This document shows positions 23,821-32,027 of a stretch of DNA of 40,140 nt, piece after piece. The stretch spans positions 1 to 40,140 of the forward strand of contig JAPLNJ010000288.1 in NCBI GenBank assembly GCA_026692885.1, written 5' to 3'. Position 1 is the first letter of the stretch. Each line of letters starts with the position of its first letter. Under the pieces are notes generated by a model, which saw only the letters and a program-made list of their open reading frames with translations, was not told the DNA's origin and made no database searches. The stretch comes from Planctomycetota bacterium. GTDB taxonomy: Bacteria > Planctomycetota > Planctomycetia > Pirellulales > Pirellulaceae. The position numbers and the translations under genes are program-made.

Positions 23821-25536
23821 ATGACGCCCGACCCGAACTTCCGCCAAACTGTCCAGGCATTCCTCGAATCGCTGCCACCCTGCCCGATCCGGACAGCGGA
23901 GCGAGGCATCGTGACCTGCGCGGGCGGCGACAAGTACCAGGCCAATGCCTACGTCGTGGCCCGTTTGCTCCGGCAGCACGGCTGCACTCTGCCGATTGAG
24001 TGCTGGTATGACGGGCGCACCGAGGCCGATCCGATCTGGGAACGCATGGTGACCCCGCTGGACGTCAAATTGGTAGACGCCTGTTCGCTCGGCTTCGAGG
24101 GATTCCCTCGCGGGACCACTGCCAAGTACCTCGGCAAATACTCGTATCCCGCGGCCGCGGTCAACGGCTATGCGCTCAAGTGCTTTGCGCTGGCGCACAC
24201 CGGGTTCCAGGAAGCGCTGTTCCTGGACGCCGACAACTGTCCCGCGGCCGATCCGACTTTCCTCTTCGACACGCCGGCCTACCAGGCCGCCGGACATCTA
24301 TTTTGGCCGGACTGCCCGGACGGAAATCACGGTCCGGTGCTCACAGGCTTCGGGTTGCCCGACGGCAAGACGCCCGGATTCGACTCGGGCCAGATGCTTC
24401 TGGACACAGTTGGCAACTGGCGTTTGCTGGCGCTGACGAATTGGCTGCAGGACCAAGCCGACTACACCTACCAGTTCTCCTGGGGCGACAAGGACCTGTT
24501 CCTGGCCGCCTGTCTGCTGCTGGGCATCAAACCGGCGCTGACGCCCCAGGGCGTCTCGGCGTTGGATCACCGGGCAATCATTCAGCCCGGCCTGGATGGG
24601 CGCCCGTTGTTCTTCCATCGTGCCGGCGAGAGCAAGCTCCGGCCCTGGGGACCCAACGTGCCGATCCACGAGTTCCCCTGGAACGCCGAGTCCGTCCGCT
24701 ACCTGGCCGAGTGGCGGAACCTGAAACGCCTGTGGAACGTGTCGAAGTCCCGTCAGAAGCTCGAAGCCGACGCCTTCCGCGGCATCAAGGTCGTGCCGCT
24801 GGAGAACGGCGTCTCGGCCTGCCGGGTGCTCGGCGACACCACGATTCTGGTCCACGATTGTGACCAGTTGATCGGGCCGTGCCTAAAGAGGGACGGCTAT
24901 TGGGAGTCCTTCTATGCGCTGGCCTGCCAACGCCGCATCCAGCCCGGCTGGTACTGTGTCGACGTCGGCGCCAACTACGGCTATTACGCCACGCTGTTCG
25001 CCAAGATCGTGGGCCGCCACGGCCGGGTCATGGCCTTGGAACCGAACCCCAGTGTGGTCGAGTTACTCGAGCAGACACTGCGGCTGAACAACCTGGAGTG
25101 CCCGCTGGAAATCCTGCCCATCGCCGCCTCCCATGAACCCGGCAAGATGCAGTTCTGGACGGCCGCCGACAACGTCAGCAACGCCTCGTTCTTCCGACAC
25201 ATCGCGGCTCACGACTCGGCCGCCATCGAGGTCCGCACCGACACGTTAGACCGCCTGCTGGCTCCGTGGCACAAGGTCGACCTCGTGAAGATCGACGCCG
25301 AGGGGGCTGAGGAGTGGATCTGGGAGGGCATGCAGGAAACCGTGGCCCGCGGCGCTCGCGTGATGATGGAAGTCCAGATGTCGCGGTACCAGGATCCGGC
25401 CGCCTTCTGGCGCAAGATCAAGCAGCGGTTCCCGCTGCCCTGCTACATCGACTACGACGGCCTCGTGAAGCCGGTGCCGGAGTACCAACTGTTCGAGGGC
25501 GATCGTCACGACTGGATGCTTTGGTTGGAACCGTAA
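23821..25536 (+). CDS. Glycosyltransferase-FkbM methyltransferase fusion
   Basis: A 571-aa two-domain enzyme. The N-terminal half resembles alpha-mannosyltransferases of the MNN1/PF11051 type, with a metal/sugar-nucleotide D-x-D in L-F-L-D-A-D-N-C at residues 134-141 and the nearby S-W-G-D-K-D-L-F. The C-terminal half is an FkbM-type SAM methyltransferase: C-V-D-V-G-A-N-Y-G-Y-Y starting near residue 380, then L-E-P-N-P, and V-K-I-D-A-E-G-A-E with Asp492. It would add a sugar and O-methylate it. The ATG after TGAGGC, 11 bp past the Ser-rich gene, is chosen; the frame is open 28 codons upstream inside that gene. It is the first gene of the glycan cassette. Confidence 0.85.
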   Translation: MTPDPNFRQTVQAFLESLPPCPIRTAERGIVTCAGGDKYQANAYVVARLLRQHGCTLPIECWYDGRTEADPIWERMVTPLDVKLVDACSLGFEGFPRGTTAKYLGKYSYPAAAVNGYALKCFALAHTGFQEALFLDADNCPAADPTFLFDTPAYQAAGHLFWPDCPDGNHGPVLTGFGLPDGKTPGFDSGQMLLDTVGNWRLLALTNWLQDQADYTYQFSWGDKDLFLAACLLLGIKPALTPQGVSALDHRAIIQPGLDGRPLFFHRAGESKLRPWGPNVPIHEFPWNAESVRYLAEWRNLKRLWNVSKSRQKLEADAFRGIKVVPLENGVSACRVLGDTTILVHDCDQLIGPCLKRDGYWESFYALACQRRIQPGWYCVDVGANYGYYATLFAKIVGRHGRVMALEPNPSVVELLEQTLRLNNLECPLEILPIAASHEPGKMQFWTAADNVSNASFFRHIAAHDSAAIEVRTDTLDRLLAPWHKVDLVKIDAEGAEEWIWEGMQETVARGARVMMEVQMSRYQDPAAFWRKIKQRFPLPCYIDYDGLVKPVPEYQLFEGDRHDWMLWLEP

Positions 25537-25552
25537 CCTGCGGAGTCTCGAT

Positions 25553-26659
25553 ATGCGAATTTTCCTCTTGGGCTATCCCGGAGATCTCGGCGGGGCCTGC
25601 ACCGAAGCCTGGGCAACCGTGAAGCTCTGGCGTCAGTTCGGTGTGGACGTCCACTTGGTCCCCACCTGGGGCTGCGACCTGCGCTGGCGCCAACGCTGCG
25701 ACGCCCTGGGCTGCACGACGCACGACGCCACCGACCAGACGCTGCACCAGGTTCCCGGCCTGGCCGGCTCGGTCGTCGTCGCCTTCTGCAACTCAGCCTT
25801 CCTGGCCAACGCCCACAAACTCCGGGAATTGGACTGCCGGCTGGGGTTCTGCAACTGCATGACCTGGCTATTCAACGCCGAACGCGAGTTCTGCAAGGCG
25901 CACGGCCCGTTCGACGCCTACATGTTCCAGTCCGAGTTCCAGCGGTCGATGCTCGAACCGGAGCTGACGCAGCTTGGCTACAAGCCGGACCAGGGGCATC
26001 TGATCCGCGGTGCGTTCGAACTGGACGGCTGGACGTTTTCGCCCCGGCCGCACGCCAAGGGCGAACCGTTCGTCGTGGGCCGCGCCGCGCGCCCGGACAA
26101 GGACAAGTGGTCGAGCAACACCTGGTCGATCTACCAACGCATCCAGTACCGCCACAAGCGGGCCCTGATGCTGGGCATGGACGAGAAGACCCGCGAGAAG
26201 CTCGGCAAGCCGCCCGCCTGGGCCGACTGCCTGCAGCCGATGGCCCTCTCGGCGCAGGACTTCTTCCGGCAACTGCACTGCACGCTGCCGATCAACGGCG
26301 GTGCGCGGGAGAACTGGCCTCGCGTGGGCCTGGAGGCGATGGCGGCCGGCGTACCGATCGTGGCGCAGGACCAGTGGGGCTGGAAGGAGATGATCCAGCA
26401 CGGCGTGACCGGGTTCCTGGGCGACTGCGACGAAGAACTGGCCCACTACACAGCGCTGCTGGCCTACGACGAGGACCTGCGGCTGGGGATCGCTCACGCT
26501 GCCCGGCGCCACCTGGTCGACGAACTGGCACACCCCGACGTGCTGTGGGCCGGCTGGCGACGCCTTTTCCAGTCCCTGGGCGAGCGCGTCAGTGACGTGC
26601 CCGGCATCCCGGACGCCCATACGTTCCACGCAACACAAGCCGAGGAGGTGGCCGCATGA
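25553..26659 (+). CDS. Glycosyltransferase, group 1 (GT4-like)
   Basis: A 368-aa GT-B-fold enzyme. The N-terminal Rossmann start is M-R-I-F-L-L-G-Y-P-G-D-L-G-G. The donor-binding half has G-R-A-A-R-P-D-K-D-K-W and the classic group-1 signature R-V-G-L-E-A-M-A-A-G-V-P-I-V-A, followed by G-V-T-G-F-L. Cytoplasmic; it transfers a nucleotide-activated sugar. The start follows a GGAG-type site and lies 16 bp after the fusion enzyme. Its end overlaps the next gene by 4 bp. Specificity cannot be read from sequence. Confidence 0.88.
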   Translation: MRIFLLGYPGDLGGACTEAWATVKLWRQFGVDVHLVPTWGCDLRWRQRCDALGCTTHDATDQTLHQVPGLAGSVVVAFCNSAFLANAHKLRELDCRLGFCNCMTWLFNAEREFCKAHGPFDAYMFQSEFQRSMLEPELTQLGYKPDQGHLIRGAFELDGWTFSPRPHAKGEPFVVGRAARPDKDKWSSNTWSIYQRIQYRHKRALMLGMDEKTREKLGKPPAWADCLQPMALSAQDFFRQLHCTLPINGGARENWPRVGLEAMAAGVPIVAQDQWGWKEMIQHGVTGFLGDCDEELAHYTALLAYDEDLRLGIAHAARRHLVDELAHPDVLWAGWRRLFQSLGERVSDVPGIPDAHTFHATQAEEVAA

Positions 26660-27275
26660 ATTACCGGCTCGCCATTGTGACGACAGATCGCCCGGAGCGT
26701 TACCTGCATCTGACGCTCGTTAGCCTGCTGGCAACGGGTTGGACCGATCCCGTGGACATTTACGCCGACGCCCGGATTCCCGATTCGGCCTGGCCGCTGG
26801 ATCACCACGACCAGTTCCGCTTCCACCGGACCAGCCGGCGACCGCAGTCGACCCTCGCCAACTTCGCCGCTGCGCTGTCCGCCAGTCCTACAGACCAGGA
26901 CTTGCTGATCCTGGAAGACGATGTTGTGTTCGCCAACGGCTGGCAGCGGGTCGTGGACCGCATCCGGCAGGGCCTGGGCGGCACCGAGTACCTGCTGTCG
27001 TTGTACTGGTGCTGTGAGCGTATCCCGGAACTCACGGACCTGCCGATCGTCTCGTGCCCCCACAACCTGTTCACTTGCAGCCAGGCCCTGCTGCTGCAGG
27101 CGTCCTATCTGCCGGCACTAACCTGACGGTGGGCGACTTCATGACGGCCAAGAGCATCCCCATCTACATTGCCCAACCATCGCTCGTGCAGCACTGGGGC
27201 AAGCGTTCCGCGGCGGGCAGTTTCTATCAACAGTCGCCGACCTTCCGCGGCGACGCCGAGGAGAACCACCGATGA
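26656..27275 (+). pseudogene. Glycosyltransferase gene split by a frameshift
   Basis: The first frame (26656-27126, 156 aa) starts as a GT-A enzyme: M-N-Y-R-L-A-I-V-T-T-D-R-P, then L-I-L-E-D-D-V-V-F-A-N-G-W with the D-D metal motif. It stops at TGA after L-P-A-L-T. The expected C-terminal text (V-G-D-F-M-T-A-K-S-I-P-I-Y-I-A-Q-P-S-L-V-Q-H-W-G) continues at once in another frame to 27275, whose stop couples to the next gene by ATGA. The C-terminal part is still conserved-looking, so the break is recent, a sequencing error, or a programmed shift. No slippery heptamer is visible at the break near 27105-27125. Confidence 0.75.
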
Positions 27276-28045
27276 TCACAGGCGTCCTGATGAACTGGAG
27301 ACGGCCGGCGAACGTGGCCCGCATCGTGGCGGACTGGCACGCCGGCGGGATCGTCACCGAGGCGATCGTCTGGAACAACAATCCCGATCCGAAGTTCGCT
27401 GTGCCCCAGGGCCTGCCAGCCAAGCTTATCAGCACGCGGCAGGACCTGGGCCTATACACGCGGTTTGCCGCCGCCTGCTTGGCGGCAAACGAGTGCGTGC
27501 TGATTCAGGATGACGACTTGGAACTGTCCGTCGAATCGTTGCGCCGGCTGTACGAAGCGTGGCAGGGCGATCCCGACGTCCTGCACGGCGTCTTCGGGCG
27601 GGCGCCGAAATGGGACGGAAGCTACGCCAAGAACATCGTGGGCAACGGCAATGTGCCCGTGGTCCTGACCCGCGTCCTGCTTGCCCATCGCCGCTACGCA
27701 GCCGAGTTCTTCAAGGTGGCACCCGCGTTCGAGGCCATCCAGCGGGACGGCCGCCCGTGTGGCAACGGCGAAGACATCATTCTTAGCTACACCGCCAGGA
27801 GTGCGTCGGGCCGACTCAACCGGGTCCACGGCATTCCGGTCCACGAGCTGCCTGCCCCGCACGCGATCCACGGCCGCAACTGGGCCGCCCACATCGCCCA
27901 CCGCACCCGTCTGCTGAAGGCCTGTGAGGCCTGGCTACAGCCGTCCGCCAAGGTGGACGACGTAGTGCAGCCGGAGATTCGCTACTGCGACGAATTGCAG
28001 CCGGACAGAACCATGAAGAGTTGGGAGGAGTTGCACGCATCATGA
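27272..28045 (+). CDS. Glycosyltransferase, exostosin GT64-like/GT-A
   Basis: A 257-aa enzyme: I-V-W-N-N-N-P near the N-terminus, the D-x-D region V-L-I-Q-D-D-D-L-E-L, and N-G-E-D-I-I-L-S-Y, a spacing seen in exostosin-like GT64 and related GT-A transferases. It starts with GAGGAG and ATGA overlap from the frameshifted gene, so it depends on that gene being translated to its end. The C-terminal 40 residues are less conserved-looking. Sugar and acceptor are unknown. Confidence 0.8.
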   Translation: MITGVLMNWRRPANVARIVADWHAGGIVTEAIVWNNNPDPKFAVPQGLPAKLISTRQDLGLYTRFAAACLAANECVLIQDDDLELSVESLRRLYEAWQGDPDVLHGVFGRAPKWDGSYAKNIVGNGNVPVVLTRVLLAHRRYAAEFFKVAPAFEAIQRDGRPCGNGEDIILSYTARSASGRLNRVHGIPVHELPAPHAIHGRNWAAHIAHRTRLLKACEAWLQPSAKVDDVVQPEIRYCDELQPDRTMKSWEELHAS

Positions 28046-28752
28046 AATTGGCTGCCATCTGCTGTACTTACCTCCGGCCCAAGGAACTGGCCTTCGTCAT
28101 CGAGTGCTTCCTGCGTCAGGATTACCCGGCGGAGTTGCGTGAACTGATCGTGCTCGACGACGCCGGCCAGTACGCCAACCAGGCGGGCAACCGGTGGCGT
28201 CTGGTCTCACTGCCGGTCCGCTTCCGCACGCTGGGCGAGAAGCGGAACGCCAGCGCGGCCTTGGTGTCGCCCGACGTGGACGCCTACTGCGTGTGGGACG
28301 ACGACGACATCTACCTGCCCTGGCACTTCTCGGCCGCGGCTGCCGCCCTGAAGGAGGCTGACTACACCATTCCGACCGTGATCTACACGGACAAGCGGTA
28401 TCGGCTGGAGCGGAAGGCGAACCAGTACCTGTTCCACGGGGCATGGGCGTTCCGGCGCGAGGCATTCGAGCGGGTCGGCGGCTATCCCTGGATTCAGAGC
28501 GGGCAGGACCAGGGGCTGTTGCGCCGCTTCAAGACTGCCCAACTGCGGCGGGCCGATCCGATCCAGCAGGATCCTCGCCCCAGCTATATCTACCGATGGT
28601 GCACTATCCCAGGCAACCGGCATATCTCCGCGATGGGCAAGGACGGCTACGAGCGGCTCGGCGAAGTCTCGGCCGCACCTGTGACCACGCTGGTGCCCCG
28701 CTGGGATCGTGACTGGGTGAAACTGCACGAAGCGGCCTCGGCTACGAAGTAG
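28042..28752 (+). CDS. Glycosyltransferase family 2
   Basis: A 236-aa GT2: C-C-T-Y-L-R-P-K-E-L-A-F-V-I-E-C-F-L-R-Q, L-I-V-L-D-D-A-G, L-G-E-K-R-N-A-S-A-A, V-W-D-D-D-D-I-Y-L-P (the D-D-D metal site), then G-A-W-A-F-R-R-E-A-F-E-R-V-G-G-Y. All GT2 landmarks are present. It starts at the ATG that overlaps the previous TGA (ATGA), with GAGGAG 12 nt upstream. The protein ends after W-D-R-D-W-V-K-L-H-E. Confidence 0.88.
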   Translation: MKLAAICCTYLRPKELAFVIECFLRQDYPAELRELIVLDDAGQYANQAGNRWRLVSLPVRFRTLGEKRNASAALVSPDVDAYCVWDDDDIYLPWHFSAAAAALKEADYTIPTVIYTDKRYRLERKANQYLFHGAWAFRREAFERVGGYPWIQSGQDQGLLRRFKTAQLRRADPIQQDPRPSYIYRWCTIPGNRHISAMGKDGYERLGEVSAAPVTTLVPRWDRDWVKLHEAASATK

Positions 28753-28760
28753 GAGACCAC

Positions 28761-29387
28761 ATGCTCGACCACGAACTGGCCATCTGTCGTTTCATCCGCG
28801 GCACTCCCGGCGCCCTCTACGACATCGGCGTCGGTCCCAAGAGCGAGTGGCGCAAGCTGGCCCTTGCCTACCCGCGGATGCGAGTCTGTGGCTGCGAGCC
28901 GCACCCGGCCCAGCACGAAGCCCTGCGGAAAGCCAAATTCCCGGGGCCACTGATCAAGGCCGCGATCGGCGAGCAGGAGGGTGTGGCCATGCTGCATGTG
29001 CCGACGCACGATCTGAAGTGCTGCAGCCTGCTGGCGGTGCCCTACGCCAACACGACCTGCGAAGTCGAGGTCTGGACGCTCGACCGGTTCGACAAAGAGG
29101 TGGGCTGCCCCAACCGCATTCTGCTGTGGCTCGACGTCGAGGGCAGCGAACTGTCATCGCTACGCAGCGCACCCCGCCTGCTCGCGTCGGGCCGGATTCG
29201 CTGGATCAACCTCGAAGAACGGCGCAACGGCCACTGTCCCGCGCCGGGCTGGTGCGATCCGCGGGAACTCCACGCGTTCCTTGCAGAGCACGGCTACGTC
29301 CGGATCGCCGACTACAACCGCCACCCGACGCATCAGGACGCGATCTACGCGCACAGGGAGGAACCATGCTCCGCGTCATCACGATGA
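28761..29387 (+). CDS. FkbM family methyltransferase
   Basis: A 208-aa SAM-dependent enzyme: L-Y-D-I-G-V-G-P-K-S-E-W (glycine-rich SAM loop, diverged from G-A-N), G-C-E-P-H-P, then W-L-D-V-E-G-S-E-L-S-S-L, the FkbM C-terminal acidic motif. Stand-alone FkbM enzymes O-methylate sugars or polyketides; the neighbours favour sugars. GGAGA lies 6 nt before the ATG. Its 3' end overlaps the next gene by 22 bp. Confidence 0.8.
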   Translation: MLDHELAICRFIRGTPGALYDIGVGPKSEWRKLALAYPRMRVCGCEPHPAQHEALRKAKFPGPLIKAAIGEQEGVAMLHVPTHDLKCCSLLAVPYANTTCEVEVWTLDRFDKEVGCPNRILLWLDVEGSELSSLRSAPRLLASGRIRWINLEERRNGHCPAPGWCDPRELHAFLAEHGYVRIADYNRHPTHQDAIYAHREEPCSASSR

Positions 29388-30082
29388 CCGCCTACCGCCG
29401 GCCGGCTTACACCCGCCAAGTACTCGCTGCCCTGGCCCAGTGCGATGGCATCGCCGACTGGCTGCTGCTGCCCAACGTCGAGCCCGGCCACGAGGAGGTG
29501 ATCGATGCCTTCCGCCAGTGGTCTGCCTGCGAGTCTCGCCTCGCTGTGAACAAGGAACGCATGGGCCTGAACCGCAACACCCAGGAGGCCCTGGTACGCG
29601 CCCTCCTGCTGCGGGCCGCAGTCGTCGTCCACCTGGAAGACGACACCGTGCCCAGCGCCGACGCCCTGCGGTACTTTGACTGGGCCGTGCGCGAGATGCT
29701 GATCCCGGACGTGAAGTCGAAGGATGGGCACCAGATCACCATCGTGTCCGGCTACAACAAGCCGAAGACCCAGCCGCGGCCGGACCAATCGCACGTCTGT
29801 GACACTCGCCCGATCTGGACGCCCTGGGGCTGGGCGATGGATCGATCGCGGCTTTCGTGGCTCTTGGCCAACTGGTGCACGGGCAACCAGAAGTGCTTCA
29901 CGTGCAAGATCAAGGCCCAGTACCGCCGCACGCGACGTGAGCTGTTCCCGCTGCTCAGCCGCATCCAGAACATCGGCTACGACCTCGGGGAAAACGGACG
30001 AACGCCGGAGTGGTACAGGGCAAATCACAAGACGCCGTGGGTGGCGGGGCGGGTGGGGAGAGGGCGTTTTCGTGTCACGTGA
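29366..30082 (+). CDS. GT-A glycosyltransferase-like protein, last gene of cassette
   Basis: A 238-aa protein. M-L-R-V-I-T-M-T-A-Y-R-R-P-A-Y-T-R-Q-V-L is a GT-A start. V-V-H-L-E-D-D-T-V-P-S-A-D-A-L gives the metal site, and C-D-T-R-P-I-W-T-P-W-G-W-A-M-D lies where the acceptor loop is expected. The ATG follows GGGAGGAACC. A far longer open frame upstream is an out-of-frame shadow of the methyltransferase gene. The last ~20 residues are rich in Gly/Arg and may be disordered. Confidence 0.8.
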   Translation: MLRVITMTAYRRPAYTRQVLAALAQCDGIADWLLLPNVEPGHEEVIDAFRQWSACESRLAVNKERMGLNRNTQEALVRALLLRAAVVVHLEDDTVPSADALRYFDWAVREMLIPDVKSKDGHQITIVSGYNKPKTQPRPDQSHVCDTRPIWTPWGWAMDRSRLSWLLANWCTGNQKCFTCKIKAQYRRTRRELFPLLSRIQNIGYDLGENGRTPEWYRANHKTPWVAGRVGRGRFRVT

Positions 30083-30140
30083 AGGTCGCCGTCGCGACGC
30101 GATTCTCGCACCCTGAATGTTGCCTGTCGTTGGCCGGTGA

Positions 30141-30146
30141 TACAAT
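30141..30146 (+). promoter_or_regulatory. -10 element of probable leaderless promoter (HEAT gene)
   Basis: TGATACAAT is an extended -10 (TGA-TACAAT) lying exactly 6 nt before GTG at 30153. No ribosome site is present. A weak -35 (TTGCCT) lies 15 bp upstream. Confidence 0.55.
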
Positions 30147-30152
30147 GCGCCG

Positions 30153-31289
30153 GTGGCCATGCTAATCTGGCCGTGGACTTATATGGTCACGTACTGGGCA
30201 GAAGCGGTGGCCCCTTGCGACTTATTTGATGCGGTTCGGACAGTGGCAAGAGCAGATATTCCACGATTCGGCCCGTTGTTTTGGAGCACGCTCGCCGTTG
30301 CGTGCGCATTGATTGTCGTGTCTGTCGGTTGGGTAGCTATACCCGCCACGTGGGAGGGGATGAGGTATCGATACTTGGTCGGGAGGCTTGGCGCCGATGA
30401 CCCCAACGTTCGGCAATCCGCGATGGACGAACTGTTGCGGAGGGGTGGCGATCCAATGCCGGCCTTGATTGATCTGCTGGATCACCCGAATAGCGATATC
30501 CGTAGGTTCGCGACACGCGAATTGATCTGGCTGAGGCCGAAGCCTCGCACGGCGATTTTGCCTCTTGCCAGCGCATTGGAAGATGAAGACGACGAGGTGC
30601 GGTGCAATTCCGCCTGGGCATTGGGGTATATCGGCGAGAATTCGGGTCCCGACCTCGCGGAAGAGGAAGAAGCCGCCGTCCGAGCACTTTGCCAAGCGGC
30701 CAGCGACAAATGCGCAAACGTGCGGATTACTTCCATCGGCGCTTTGGCGAACTTCGGATCCAAGTCGGCGCGGACGGAACCGGCGCTACGGAGCGCGTTG
30801 ACCGACAATGACATTTGCGTGCGCATGGCTGCAGCATGGGCGCTGACGCAAATCAGCACGCAGTACTTGGAGCAGTCACTCCCAGTATTCATCGAGGGAC
30901 TAACGGTCGACGACCCGGAAGTTCAAAAGACCGCGGCTTTCTACCTTGGAGAACTGAAAACTGCTGCAAAGGACGCGATACCCGAATTGACCAAATTGCT
31001 TGCCCGTCGTAACCGCGATCTTAGAGCCAGTGCCGCGAAGACTTTGGCCAAGCTCGGCCCGGCGGCGGCGGCAGCCGTTCCGGCCTTGACTACAGTACTA
31101 GAGAGTGACGACGACTACTTCGTCCGGTGCGACGCGGCGGAAGCTCTAGGGCAAATCGGACCCGCCGCCGCATCGGCAGTTCCTGCCCTGCGAGACGTGC
31201 TGAATGATGGCGGCAGCCTCTCGGACATCGCACCACAGGCGATTGGCAGAATCATATCCGGCGCCGGGAGTGAAGCAGATCAAGAGTGA
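30153..31289 (+). CDS. HEAT-repeat membrane-anchored protein
   Basis: A 378-aa protein. It has a hydrophobic N-terminus and a transmembrane helix at about 41-64 (P-L-F-W-S-T-L-A-V-A-C-A-L-I-V-V-S-V-G-W). From residue 73 onward come about eight HEAT units (D-D-P-N-V-R-Q-S-A-M-D-E-L, D-D-E-V-R-C-N-S-A-W-A-L-G-Y-I-G, F-V-R-C-D-A-A-E-A-L-G-Q-I-G-P-A-A). HEAT solenoids bind other proteins. The GTG start is placed by the promoter; an ATG two codons in is possible. It is monocistronic, between the phage-linked cassette and the LRR region, and appears host-type. Confidence 0.8.
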   Translation: MAMLIWPWTYMVTYWAEAVAPCDLFDAVRTVARADIPRFGPLFWSTLAVACALIVVSVGWVAIPATWEGMRYRYLVGRLGADDPNVRQSAMDELLRRGGDPMPALIDLLDHPNSDIRRFATRELIWLRPKPRTAILPLASALEDEDDEVRCNSAWALGYIGENSGPDLAEEEEAAVRALCQAASDKCANVRITSIGALANFGSKSARTEPALRSALTDNDICVRMAAAWALTQISTQYLEQSLPVFIEGLTVDDPEVQKTAAFYLGELKTAAKDAIPELTKLLARRNRDLRASAAKTLAKLGPAAAAAVPALTTVLESDDDYFVRCDAAEALGQIGPAAASAVPALRDVLNDGGSLSDIAPQAIGRIISGAGSEADQE

Positions 31290-31431
31290 ACTGCCAGCCA
31301 CGTGGGGGGCGGAGCCGTCGCTCTCCACAAGGTCTTGGGAATCCAGCTCCATGAGTACCCAACGATGAAATTCCTCGACCGGACCTGCCCGGCCACTCCG
31401 CGCATTGTGCCGCTCGGCGGAGGCTGCAATA

Positions 31432-31554
31432 TCAGGGGAAACGGGGCGCGACTTTCGACCCGCTGGCCTTGAAGTTGGCGTAGGCTACGTGTCGATGGGT
31501 GGACTGCAGCCGGCGGCGGCAGGGAGTCGGGGTGGTGGTCGGCACGGTGGTCAT
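31432..31554 (-). pseudogene. Decayed leader stub (40 codons)
   Basis: It starts at an ATG overlapping the stop of the upstream 118-aa gene (ATGA) and reads M-T-T-V-P-T-T-T-P-T-P-C-R-R-R-L-Q. This is the shared leader's first part, but the hydrophobic L-R-T-L-x-V-L-M-L segment is lost and the frame ends after 40 codons. The ~140 bp between it and the HEAT gene shows no other gene. Confidence 0.65.
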
Positions 31555-31907
31555 CGCTCGATTTGGAGGTTTGACAGTGCCTTCTGGAGTTCGGGCGCGC
31601 CAGCGTCGGTGGCCTTGGTGTTGGGAAGAGTAAGACCTTGGAGTCCGATCGTCGCTCGAATGTTGTCGAGTTCCACCCCGCCGATCTCAAAGTCTCCTGC
31701 AATGGTGGCCGCAAACCTTCTGTTAAGCAGTCGAGACTTATTGCGAAGCTCGCGTAACTCCTCTTGCTGCTGCAAGAATTGTCTGATGTTTTTGCTGAGC
31801 CAGCCGAACCCGCAGCCAAACATCAGCATCAATACCATCAGCGTCCGCAGGCTGAGCTGCAGCCAGCGGCGGCGGGACATCGGGGTGGTGGTCGGTGCGG
31901 TGGTCAT
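31551..31907 (-). CDS. Short leader-anchored protein with one residual LRR tail
   Basis: A 118-aa protein. The leader M-T-T-A-P-T-T-T-P-M-S-R-R-R-W-L-Q-L-S-L-R-T-L-M-V-L-M-L-M-F-G-C-G-F-G-W-L gives a basic N-terminus plus one membrane anchor. A Gln/Glu/Leu/Arg coiled coil follows, then a tail L-P-N-T-K-A-T-D-A-G-A-P-E-L-Q-K-A-L that is the cap of LRR proteins in this region with no full repeats left. It may be a deletion product of a longer LRR gene. Its start overlaps the stop of an orphan LRR tail upstream. Confidence 0.65.
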   Translation of the reverse strand: MTTAPTTTPMSRRRWLQLSLRTLMVLMLMFGCGFGWLSKNIRQFLQQQEELRELRNKSRLLNRRFAATIAGDFEIGGVELDNIRATIGLQGLTLPNTKATDAGAPELQKALSNLQIER

Positions 31908-31975
31908 CGCTCGATTTGCAGGTTTGACAGTGCCTTCTGAAGTTCGGCCGCGCCGGCGGCCGTGACTTGGGTGCC
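31904..31975 (-). pseudogene. Orphan LRR C-terminal tail
   Basis: A frame reading G-T-Q-V-T-A-A-G-A-A-E-L-Q-K-A-L-S-N-L-Q-I-E-R ends TGA. This matches the end of the LRR genes but is joined upstream to unrelated text. It lies just past the stop of the 201-aa LRR gene and directly overlaps the ATG of the 118-aa gene. Confidence 0.7.
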
Positions 31976-32027
31976 TCGCTGGAAATCTGGCTGGCGATTT
32001 TCGAATTGGTTTCTCAGACGGGTATCC

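Noticed and set aside
26990..27130. Programmed ribosomal frameshift in the split glycosyltransferase
   Set aside because: No slippery heptamer and no clear downstream stem; mutation or sequence error is simpler, so it is kept only as a possibility to test.
31146..31405. Minus-strand text with partly protein-like composition opposite the HEAT gene end (M-E-L-D-S-Q-D-L-V-E-S-D-G-S-A-P)
   Set aside because: No start signal, overlaps the HEAT gene antisense and has no recognised family; too little to call even a remnant.
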